64,000 nucleotides of DNA, taken from an uncultured Desulfomonile sp. Its GTDB lineage: Bacteria > Desulfobacterota > Desulfomonilia > Desulfomonilales > Desulfomonilaceae. The position numbers and the translations under genes are program-made. Shown here piece by piece: positions 8,394 to 15,950 of this stretch. Below the pieces are notes generated by a model. It saw nothing but the letters and a program-made list of their open reading frames with translations, was not told where the DNA came from and searched no databases. Where the stretch lies: contig CAJBEZ010000037.1 of NCBI GenBank assembly GCA_903952205.1, positions 329,247 through 393,246 on the forward strand, in the 5' to 3' direction. The number at the start of each line of letters is the position of its first letter. The first letter of the stretch is position 1.

Positions 8394-9716
8394 CTATCCG
8401 AGAATGTCAGTGTTCCAGGGTATCAAGCCGGCGACTTTTGAAATCTCGAAGTTTGACATGTCTGCATAAGGTTGTTTGTCTCCAACTATGATAAAGGCGT
8501 CGTCATTAGTATGCGTTCCTGTGAAAATGTCATGATGGCACAATGCCTTAGCGTTTACTGACGCTTTGATATCGTATCCGCGGCTTGGAATAACAATAAT
8601 ATCGGGAGCTAGTTCTGAACACGGTCCTTGATAAACCTCTTCCTTAAGTTTTACCTGTTCAAACACTGGTTCGTTCAAGTAATTATGACTGTTCATGAAA
8701 GCAGGCCCCAAGTCGGATGTCATGAACCTTGAAAGTTCATTTTTTATCCTGACCGCTTTTTCAGAGGCCTGAATTTTAGAGAGCTTTCCATTCCTGAATC
8801 TTGTTCTGGAATTCAGATAAATTCGAGTTGGATCCATGGCAAACGCGTCTGATTCTCGACTCACACTGGAAATATCTTGCGGGTCAGGAGAATCAAAGCT
8901 CAAGTAGCCCAATGATTGCAACAGGCGATTCAAGTTTACGTGGATCTTGAGATCCGTAAACCCGTGATCGGACAAAATTACCTGTCGAGTTCCAATATCC
9001 AACCTTTCCAGAAAACCGGTCACAAAGTTGTCGACTCTGCGGTAGTAAGAAATAGCCTCCTCGTAAAGAGGGTGATCTGTGTTCCGCAACGCGTCAAAGA
9101 GAAAATGATTGAGACGATCAGTTCCTGTAACTACTAAAATAAAAATGTCCCATGGTTCTGAAAACAAGCCGAAAACAACTTCTTCTAAAGGTCTCAAAGT
9201 TGAGAAAAGGTCATTTATCAGAAAGCTTCTGTCTTGACGGGCCCTGACGTTGTCCGTATCAATCCTGTAATTTTTAGATTTGAGCCAAGGAATCAGCGAC
9301 ATCGGTTGAACGGCGCGTTCAAATATGGGGGAAACAAAGCCGGAAATCAAAACACCATTCAAAGGACGGGCCGGATAGGTAAAAGGTAGATTCACCACTA
9401 TGGTTTTTTTCTCTGGATATCTTTTCCAAAGAACCGGAGCCTTAATGTCATCAAAAGACGGAAGCTTAAGCTTCACTTGATCTTTTTCGAGGTCGGTGAA
9501 CCCGAATATGCCATGGCGCCCCGGGCCAACGCCAGTCATGAAAGAAGTCCACGCCACACTTGAGATCGGTGGCAGGCTCGAGTTCATGGGGACGAAGGTT
9601 CCTGCGGCTGCAACTTTTTTCAACCCCGGCATCACCGACAATTCAAAAAAATGTTTCAGCAGGGAATAGGGAACGCCATCCAATCCCACAAAAGCTATTC
9701 TGTTAAAGTCTGACAT
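8394..9716 (-). CDS. Alkaline-phosphatase-superfamily phosphodiesterase/nucleotide pyrophosphatase
   Basis: A 440-residue member of the type I phosphodiesterase/nucleotide pyrophosphatase branch of the alkaline-phosphatase superfamily. Seen in order: the metal-binding Asp in FVGLDGVPY, the nucleophile region SSVAWTSFMTG, GTDRLNHFLF supplying Asp and His, and ILSDHGF supplying the Asp-His pair. A further His is in TGTHTNDDAF near residue 405. No signal peptide is seen, which points to a cytoplasmic enzyme. The substrate is unknown. It sits 14 bases downstream of the PHP phosphoesterase, suggesting co-transcription. Confidence 0.85.
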   Translation of the reverse strand: MSDFNRIAFVGLDGVPYSLLKHFFELSVMPGLKKVAAAGTFVPMNSSLPPISSVAWTSFMTGVGPGRHGIFGFTDLEKDQVKLKLPSFDDIKAPVLWKRYPEKKTIVVNLPFTYPARPLNGVLISGFVSPIFERAVQPMSLIPWLKSKNYRIDTDNVRARQDRSFLINDLFSTLRPLEEVVFGLFSEPWDIFILVVTGTDRLNHFLFDALRNTDHPLYEEAISYYRRVDNFVTGFLERLDIGTRQVILSDHGFTDLKIHVNLNRLLQSLGYLSFDSPDPQDISSVSRESDAFAMDPTRIYLNSRTRFRNGKLSKIQASEKAVRIKNELSRFMTSDLGPAFMNSHNYLNEPVFEQVKLKEEVYQGPCSELAPDIIVIPSRGYDIKASVNAKALCHHDIFTGTHTNDDAFIIVGDKQPYADMSNFEISKVAGLIPWNTDILG

Positions 9717-9730
9717 TCTTATAATAGATC

Positions 9731-10618
9731 CTATCGAGTATTATCCAATCTCTTCTTCATTTCCTCGAGCAGAGAATAAGGTAAAGGGGGCCTGTCAGGA
9801 AACTCTCCCAGCTTAACCCCAGGCTTGTTAGCGCCATGAAAATCGGTTCCTCCCGTGACTACGAGGTCAAATTTTGAGGCCAACCTCACATACATTCTGG
9901 TTTGATCTTTTGTATGCTTCGGATAATAGGCCTCGATTCCTTGCAGTCCCTTGTCGATGAGAGAGAGGAGCGCTTCCTCAAAACGATCCGGGTCCTCCTG
10001 ATTCAAGGAATAAGGATGGGCCACTACCGGTATTCCTCCAGCTGATATGATCAACTGTAAAGCTTTGGACGCTGGTAACTTGACCTTTGGCACATAGGCG
10101 CAAGCCCCCTTCCTGAGGTATCTGTCAAAGGCCTCCTGCATAGTCTTTACATACCCTTTTCTGAACATGAGACCGGCAAGGTGTGGGCGCCCAGGAACTC
10201 CTCCAGTTGCAACTTTCCTAACCTCTTCTTCCCTAATGAAAACATTTTGAGCCGAGAGTTTGGAAAGAATCTTGGCGATTCTGGATTGCCTCTGAATTCT
10301 TAAGAAGTTAAGAGATTTTTGTAATTCAGGATCATCAGATCGAATGAAGAATCCAAGAATATGCAGAATCCCATAATCGTATTCTGCGCTAATTTCAACA
10401 CCCGGGACAACTTCCAGATCAAGTTCGAATTCTTTTACGGCTAATGTCGCCGGTTCCAGGCCATCCAGCGTATCGTGATCAGTCAGCGCAATAGCTTTCA
10501 AACCAATAGTGGCTGCGTGCCGGACAAGTTCCGACGGACTCATGGTTCCATCCGACATATTGCTGTGAGCATGAAGGTCTATAGAAGGTCCAGGAGCGAA
10601 TCTAGCCAGTGATTTCAA
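9731..10618 (-). CDS. PHP-domain phosphoesterase (TrpH/RNase AM-like)
   Basis: A 295-residue PHP protein. The N-terminal metal motif DLHAHSNMSDG, then LTDHDTLDG and PGVEISAEYD, and the C-terminal GGTDFHG and PVVAHPYSL match the trinuclear metal site of the TrpH family. Characterised members hydrolyse 3',5'-nucleoside bisphosphates or trim RNA 5' ends. The start is a TTG at 10618 overlapping the upstream decarboxylase stop (TTGA). No better start codon keeps the essential N-terminal motif, so translational coupling is likely. Confidence 0.87.
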   Translation of the reverse strand: MKSLARFAPGPSIDLHAHSNMSDGTMSPSELVRHAATIGLKAIALTDHDTLDGLEPATLAVKEFELDLEVVPGVEISAEYDYGILHILGFFIRSDDPELQKSLNFLRIQRQSRIAKILSKLSAQNVFIREEEVRKVATGGVPGRPHLAGLMFRKGYVKTMQEAFDRYLRKGACAYVPKVKLPASKALQLIISAGGIPVVAHPYSLNQEDPDRFEEALLSLIDKGLQGIEAYYPKHTKDQTRMYVRLASKFDLVVTGGTDFHGANKPGVKLGEFPDRPPLPYSLLEEMKKRLDNTR

Positions 10619-12006
10619 TTGTCTGATGAGATTTCTCCTTTCGATTGTCTACTTAGATTAAGCGCCTTATCGACAGTTTTAGAAAGGATATCCCATATCA
10701 TGTCCAAAAAATTGAGCGAATCTGACTTCATCAAAACGCTTCTTAAGCACGTGACATAATCCTGATCCCACGTAAAATCCTTCCAGACTTCTTTGAAGAG
10801 ACTCATTGGCAAATTTGCTTTCGCAAGATGTAGATCCTCGCGTGAGGCCATTTCAAAAACTTCGTCCGCTAATCTGGAAGATTCGGACGATGACTCGCTT
10901 CTTATAGTCCATACAACGATGTCCAGTTCTGGACGCAAACCGGTCAAAAACCTGGAATCAGTTGTGATTCTATTGAACAACCTCAAAGCGGCCATACGGC
11001 AATCGCCCAAATCTCGGGCAAAAGCTCCTCCACGAACCATGGGTAACAACCTCTGGGTTGCCCACAGCGCCACAGCGGAAGATCCGGGTCTGGAACACTC
11101 AAGGCTGATCTCCCCGAGATGAAGTTCTGAAGACGAAAAATATGTGTAGGGTGAATCATGCTTATAAAAAGTTCCGACAGACGGATCTCGGAAAATTACA
11201 CATCCACAACCATAAGGTTGAAGCCCATGTTTGTGTGGATCAACGACTATTGAATCAACTTGACTCATGACATCGTAAATCGCGCGGGTCTGAGCCCCCA
11301 GGTTGTCGGCGAGTATGAAATAGCCTCCATAGGCGGCGTCAGCGTGAATCCTGAATCCATAGGACTCCTGGAGCCTAAGAATTTCCGGCAATGGGTCAAC
11401 CGATCCAGTGGCGGTTGTGCCGATTGTGACGACGACGGCGCCCACATTCCCTTTATCCAGAGCCTTTCTCAATGACGTTATATCCATACGGGCGTTGGTG
11501 TCGACCTCCGTAGATTCAAAAGGGATGTTCAACACGGAACAAATTCTACTGTGAGTATAATGAGCCTGCTGGGAAGCCAGTATTTTTTGGCCGGGTCTCA
11601 AACACCTGGATATCCAGAGCGCTTCGAGATTTGCCATCGTGCCTCCACCGCAAAGATGGCCGAGAAACGTTTCCCACCCAAACATTTTTGCAATCTCGGC
11701 CACCGCTTCTTTTTCCATGGCGGAACTGGCCCGGCCCCCATCCAAAGCATGATTATTCGGGTTTATCCATAATGATAAGGTATACGCCAGACGGGCTATA
11801 GGATGAGGTGGCTTTAGCATCTGGCCAATATAGTATGGATGATGGTAAGGATAATTGTCTTGCATTCGTAAAGCAACTTCGTTCAGGACTTCTCTAATCG
11901 CATCGAGATCTATCGAATGAGAGATTTGGGGTAAGCTTTTGAATCCGTCTTCAAGAATCTCAAGCGCTTCAGGAAGGAGATTCAGAGTTCTTTTTTCGAG
12001 TGTCAT
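10615..12006 (-). CDS. Group II PLP-dependent decarboxylase-like protein
   Basis: A 463-residue PLP enzyme of the pyridoxal-dependent decarboxylase group (glutamate, tyrosine or aspartate decarboxylase-like). The PLP lysine is in VVDPHKHG (K259), HADAAYGG (about 221-228) supplies the cofactor Asp, and GGGTMANLEAL is the phosphate-binding region. The substrate cannot be assigned from motifs: the family covers glutamate, aromatic amino acids, aspartate and cysteine sulfinate. It is first in a run with the PHP and AP-superfamily genes and is divergent from the NFACT gene across a spacer of about 190 bases. Confidence 0.82.
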   Translation of the reverse strand: MTLEKRTLNLLPEALEILEDGFKSLPQISHSIDLDAIREVLNEVALRMQDNYPYHHPYYIGQMLKPPHPIARLAYTLSLWINPNNHALDGGRASSAMEKEAVAEIAKMFGWETFLGHLCGGGTMANLEALWISRCLRPGQKILASQQAHYTHSRICSVLNIPFESTEVDTNARMDITSLRKALDKGNVGAVVVTIGTTATGSVDPLPEILRLQESYGFRIHADAAYGGYFILADNLGAQTRAIYDVMSQVDSIVVDPHKHGLQPYGCGCVIFRDPSVGTFYKHDSPYTYFSSSELHLGEISLECSRPGSSAVALWATQRLLPMVRGGAFARDLGDCRMAALRLFNRITTDSRFLTGLRPELDIVVWTIRSESSSESSRLADEVFEMASREDLHLAKANLPMSLFKEVWKDFTWDQDYVTCLRSVLMKSDSLNFLDMIWDILSKTVDKALNLSRQSKGEISSDN

Positions 12007-12220
12007 GTCGATTCCCTAACAATTTAAGAGTATTGGTAAAACCCTCATTCGACAGAATTTTGCAACTTGACCCATTTGGAGGTTTTCTTATATCGAATGA
12101 GCCTCTAGTTAGCGATAATCTTTAACAGACGCTTCTATACCTGTCAAACAGCCTGGAGCCGGGTTGTAGACTAATGATTTTGTATGGTCAAGAATGATTG
12201 AAAGAGGTGAAGAAATTCTT

Positions 12221-13759
12221 ATGGATCTTACCATGATGAAGGAAATTGCCCGAGAGTTGAACCAGGAACTTCACGGCGGGATAATTTCAAAAGTTTTTCA
12301 GCCTCTTCCTCGAGAAATAGGACTGAAAATATTTCAACCCGGATTTGGTGAAAAAAGGCTTATTCTCAGCTCCGATCCAAAGTTTGGCAGGATACATCTC
12401 ACAAAACTCCGTTTGATCAATCCGCCTAGACCGCCAAGATTCTGTTCATATCTCAGGGCTCACTTGACGAACGCTCGTATAAGTAGGATTTGGCGCCACG
12501 ACAGTGATCGTATAGTCTACATCTTATGTAAGGTGAGAATTTCAGATTCGGTTGTCGAACGAAATCTCATCCTAGAGCTTTTGGGACGAGATTCCAACAT
12601 CTTGCTGGTCGACGCAACCACAAATTTGATTATGGATAGTTTGTGTCATATTCGTCACAAAGACTTCGGAAACAGAGTCGTAATCCCCGGTATTGAATAT
12701 CAGGACCCTCCGGGAAACCCTAATCAGTCTCGATCAAAACCGAGAAAGGTAGATCGTTATTCATTTATAGGAATTCGAACAGAATCAGGCGACCAAAACC
12801 CCGAGACTCCAGTTGTCGATTCTGAAGAGGATTCGCATGGTAAGAAAATCAATGATTTTGCCGATGCTTTCTTCAGCCACATACTGGTTGACTCATTACT
12901 CGAAAATCTTAGACGACAGGTCTCCAAGCCAATACAGACTAGAATCAAATCAATCGCTAATCGAATAACAAAGATAAAAAATGATATCGAGAAATTGGAG
13001 AGTTTTATAGATAAATGCAGGCAGGGAGAGCTGTTGAAAACTGTTTTGAAGAAAATAAGAAAAGGACAATCTTCAGTTGAAGCTCCAGACTGGGAGACAG
13101 GCAAGACTGAAGTCATCATGCTGGAGCCGGCGCTAGATCCTGTATCCAACATGCGGAAACTTTTTGCTAAATCGGCCAAGGGTAAAAGGGGAATAGAAAT
13201 AGCCAGGTCAAGATTGACTCAAGCTGTCGAAGAAAAGAAATGTCTGGAAGAAATGCTGTTCTTTGTACAGGAGGCAAAGAGCCCAGAAGATCTGGAATCA
13301 TTGTCGAAAGAATTTGAACTGAGTGGCAAGTCAGTGAAAGCAGCGCCAAGGAAAAACTCACGCAAAAACGACATTGATTCGCGAAGTGCTAAAAACTACC
13401 GCGAATTGGTGAGCCCTTCCGGTTACCCAATCCTTGTTGGGAAGAGCGCCCAAGGTAATGATTTTATTACCAAGAACAAGGCCAGGAAAGGGGACCTATG
13501 GTTTCACGCAAAGGACACTCCGGGGTCTCACGTCATTCTTGTCTGCAGAGATTCCCGGGAAGTTTCAGATCTGGATATAATACATTGCTCAACTATAGCG
13601 GCCAAAAGTTCAAAGTTGAAAAATACGGGTAAAGTCGAGGTCATGTTTGCTGACGCTGTCAATGTGGCCAAAGTTAAGGGAGGATTTCCCGGACTGGTCA
13701 CTGTAACAAGACACAAGACAATAGTGGTAAATCTGGACGAAAATTGCGACCCTTGTTGA
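12221..13759 (+). CDS. rqcH: NFACT-family protein (RqcH/FbpA-like)
   Basis: A 512-residue NFACT protein. The N-terminal half has the NFACT-N fold signature ELNQELHGGIISKVFQP and LRAHL. A coiled-coil middle follows (about 225-370, with IKSIANRITKIKNDIEKLE), then a C-terminal NFACT-R domain including YRELVSPSGYPILVGKSAQG and GDLWFHAKDTPGSHVIL. In bacteria RqcH works in ribosome quality control, adding alanine tails to stalled nascent chains. The older annotation for this family is fibronectin-binding protein. The ATG at 12221 has GAGGTGA upstream, so the upstream ATG at 12194 is less likely. The gene is complete. Confidence 0.88.
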   Translation: MDLTMMKEIARELNQELHGGIISKVFQPLPREIGLKIFQPGFGEKRLILSSDPKFGRIHLTKLRLINPPRPPRFCSYLRAHLTNARISRIWRHDSDRIVYILCKVRISDSVVERNLILELLGRDSNILLVDATTNLIMDSLCHIRHKDFGNRVVIPGIEYQDPPGNPNQSRSKPRKVDRYSFIGIRTESGDQNPETPVVDSEEDSHGKKINDFADAFFSHILVDSLLENLRRQVSKPIQTRIKSIANRITKIKNDIEKLESFIDKCRQGELLKTVLKKIRKGQSSVEAPDWETGKTEVIMLEPALDPVSNMRKLFAKSAKGKRGIEIARSRLTQAVEEKKCLEEMLFFVQEAKSPEDLESLSKEFELSGKSVKAAPRKNSRKNDIDSRSAKNYRELVSPSGYPILVGKSAQGNDFITKNKARKGDLWFHAKDTPGSHVILVCRDSREVSDLDIIHCSTIAAKSSKLKNTGKVEVMFADAVNVAKVKGGFPGLVTVTRHKTIVVNLDENCDPC

Positions 13760-13823
13760 CAGGAAGGCGGGGCCTTAGACGGCATCGACCGTGCGAGCCG
13801 CCCCAGGCCCTGGAATTGCAAAG

Positions 13824-14162
13824 TTATTTTTTCATGATGTCTTGTCTTGTGACGTTCATAATTCTTATGACCTTGTTCTTACCATCTACAACTTTATAGG
13901 CAATCCTAACGATGTCTCCGGGAACCGCCTCTTTGCCTATAAGGGCTTCTGAGAGGTCGAAAACCATTGTCTTCCCGGTTGGATTGCCATATTTGTTCTG
14001 CGGAGTGAAATTTATGTCATACTCCTCAATGGTTATTGATTTCGTTTTGGTGTCATTGGTCACAGTCTTGCCCTGCGCGACTTCCGCTGCAAGTGCGGGA
14101 GTGACCAGAAAAATCAGTGTTAGGACGCAACTGATATAATATAAGCAAAATCTCTTTTTCAT
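13824..14162 (-). CDS. Small secreted protein, function unknown
   Basis: A 112-residue protein with a clear Sec signal peptide (KKR, a hydrophobic stretch, cleavage after TPALA near residue 25). The mature 85 residues form a small, probably all-beta domain with no cysteines and no motif I recognise. It lies 38 bases downstream of the TauE-like exporter on the same strand, with ATG at 14162 and a GAGGTGA ribosome-binding site. By context it may be a periplasmic accessory to the exporter, but nothing in the sequence proves this. Confidence 0.75.
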   Translation of the reverse strand: MKKRFCLYYISCVLTLIFLVTPALAAEVAQGKTVTNDTKTKSITIEEYDINFTPQNKYGNPTGKTMVFDLSEALIGKEAVPGDIVRIAYKVVDGKNKVIRIMNVTRQDIMKK

Positions 14163-14200
14163 CGTTAACTCACCTCACAAGCAAAGATAATTTGGTTAGC

Positions 14201-15223
14201 CTAATGAGAAGCGGCCTTCTTTTCCCGTAATTCTTTAGCGGCGCCGCTAAACATTATCCAGCAGATGTATACACAAATGCTTCCTACCGCACCCAGAATG
14301 AGCACTGTCGCCGATGTATTGAACCCGTACTGCTTTAGAATTATGGAAACCATACATGCCAAAACCGCCAATCCAAAAGCGATACGAATACCGTATCCTT
14401 TGGCGTATTTTGTGGCTACGGTTCCGATTTGAGCTCCAATAGCGGCGCCCATTAGCATTACGAACACGGCGTAAATCTCAATTCGACCTTTAGCCCCGTA
14501 GGTGAATGTTCCATAAAGACCCGAAATCATAACCTCGAAAAGGTCAGTTCCAACAGCTATATGCGTCGGGCAACCGATCAGGTAAACGAGAGCCGGCATG
14601 CGGATTAAACCACCGCCAATGCCCAGAAAACCTGCCAGGATCCCTGTGAGGAAACTTACCATAATGGGTAACCATGCCGAGCAGGTAAATCCCGCTGTTT
14701 TGAAATGAACCATTGGAGGGATCTTGATCCGATGAAGTGTTTTGTACCAGGTGATGCCTTCAGCTCCGTGCTCCCCGACGTCTCCCGCTTTCTTTTTCTT
14801 GTTCGCTTTATAATAATCATAGAAAACCATGATACAAATTAATGCGAGGAGTCCAACGTACACCCATCGGACAACGGGACCAATCGTGCCTAGACGTTCA
14901 AGCCACATGACTACCTGGGCGCCGATTTCTATGCCGATAACCGTTCCTATGATCATTATACATCCGAGCTTATAATCGACGTTTCCAAATTTGGAGTGCC
15001 GAAATGTCGAAATCATCGATTTACCGGCTATGTGCGCTATGTCGGTGCCTATAGCGAATGCCATTGGGAAGCCGAGGATATTTAGACCGGGAGTGACCAT
15101 CCAGGCCCCACCCATACCAAAAAATCCACCGATACATCCCACAGAGAAGCCTATCAAGACCAATCCAGGCCAGAAGATGTCGACGCCTGAGATGGGCATA
15201 TACATAGTGTACCATTCCAACAT
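14201..15223 (-). CDS. TauE/SafE-family sulfite/organosulfonate exporter
   Basis: A 340-residue polytopic membrane protein with two related hydrophobic halves, each carrying the family's glycine-rich repeat: GGFFGMGGAWMVTPGLN near residues 32-48 and GFLGIGGGLIRMPAL near 199-213. About eight to nine transmembrane segments are visible, separated by a charged cytoplasmic loop (KANKKKKAGDVGEHG). TauE/SafE proteins export sulfite, sulfoacetate or related anions, which suits a sulfur-metabolising anaerobe. A strong GGAGGATAAAC site precedes the ATG at 15223. It forms an apparent operon with the small membrane protein upstream and the secreted protein downstream. Confidence 0.9.
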   Translation of the reverse strand: MLEWYTMYMPISGVDIFWPGLVLIGFSVGCIGGFFGMGGAWMVTPGLNILGFPMAFAIGTDIAHIAGKSMISTFRHSKFGNVDYKLGCIMIIGTVIGIEIGAQVVMWLERLGTIGPVVRWVYVGLLALICIMVFYDYYKANKKKKAGDVGEHGAEGITWYKTLHRIKIPPMVHFKTAGFTCSAWLPIMVSFLTGILAGFLGIGGGLIRMPALVYLIGCPTHIAVGTDLFEVMISGLYGTFTYGAKGRIEIYAVFVMLMGAAIGAQIGTVATKYAKGYGIRIAFGLAVLACMVSIILKQYGFNTSATVLILGAVGSICVYICWIMFSGAAKELREKKAASH

Positions 15224-15263
15224 GTTTATCCTCCTAATAGATGTAGTTCAATGAAATTAGGTG

Positions 15264-15566
15264 TTAATGCTCGACAATTTTTCTGGACGTCAGGTCTATT
15301 CCAATCCGTTTCATGATTTGATCCGTAATTAATCCGAGGGTGACTCCCATTAAAGCAGTAATTATCGTAACCTCAAGTCCGAACCACAGTGGGTTGGTGT
15401 TGTAGGAATCTACGAAGTATCTTCCCCAGCCTGCGCTGACTCTTCGACTGTCCGCTACGACGATCAACATTTCCGCCGCTGGTCCGGCCGCTCTGACAAG
15501 TTCGGGCAGAAACACGGTGAAGACTGTCGCTCCTAACGTGAGCAAAGTGTGTAAACGTTTTCTCAT
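15264..15566 (-). CDS. Small membrane protein of the TauE operon, function unknown
   Basis: A 100-residue protein with two hydrophobic segments: one at the N-terminus (about 8-26, ending in RAAGPAAEM, signal-like) and one near residues 60-82. The short C-terminal tail is basic. No family is recognised. It is the first gene of the TauE operon, 40 bases ahead of the exporter and preceded by a GGGAGGTCTAG ribosome-binding site. By position it is likely a membrane partner or regulator of the exporter. Confidence 0.72.
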   Translation of the reverse strand: MRKRLHTLLTLGATVFTVFLPELVRAAGPAAEMLIVVADSRRVSAGWGRYFVDSYNTNPLWFGLEVTIITALMGVTLGLITDQIMKRIGIDLTSRKIVEH

Positions 15567-15591
15567 TATCTAGACCTCCCTAGAGATTACT

Positions 15592-15621
15592 GATCACATA
15601 GCGTTACAAATGTTTGTGATC
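15592..15621. promoter_or_regulatory. Inverted repeat upstream of the TauE operon
   Basis: GATCACA (15592-15598) and TGTGATC (15615-15621) are perfect 7-base arms 16 bases apart, and the right arm runs into a second palindrome, TGATCGATCA (15617-15626). They lie 26-60 bases upstream of the first gene of the TauE operon. They could be a repressor or activator site; no consensus is matched. Confidence 0.35.
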
Positions 15622-15626
15622 GATCA

Positions 15627-15950
15627 TCTAAGTAACTTGCAACCCTTATGCCAGTATTGTTGACTCCTGCTGAAAGCGGCAGGTGACTAAACAAGACATT
15701 GTATCAATCAACTTTTAAAATCGGTTCGGCTCATCGTTAAGACGGTGTCCAATTTCTTTACAACGTGTAAATTATCGAAACCTTTTCACTTCGGCATCAA
15801 GACCACAGATCCCGGGGATGGACGAAATGTCTTCTTTTAAAGGGGTTTGTGAGGTTGAGCGAAGTAGACTTCAGGGGCATATTTATTGCTCAAGATGCTG
15901 TAGAATTCGAATAGTGATATGTCAGCAAGCCCCTGAGAAAGGTACGTAAT
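15627..15950. other. Intergenic region between TauE operon and PEP-synthase-like gene
   Basis: The whole 384-base divergent spacer is non-coding by eye. Besides the inverted repeats at its left end it holds a small hairpin (CCTGC at 15666-15670, GCAGG at 15679-15683). Ahead of the plus-strand gene it has only a weak AAGG ribosome-binding site. I saw no convincing promoter hexamers, RNA gene or short reading frame. Confidence 0.5.

Noticed and set aside
13760..13823. Terminator between rqcH and the secreted-protein gene
   Set aside because: The stretch is GC-rich but I could not pair a convincing stem, and no T-run follows on either strand.
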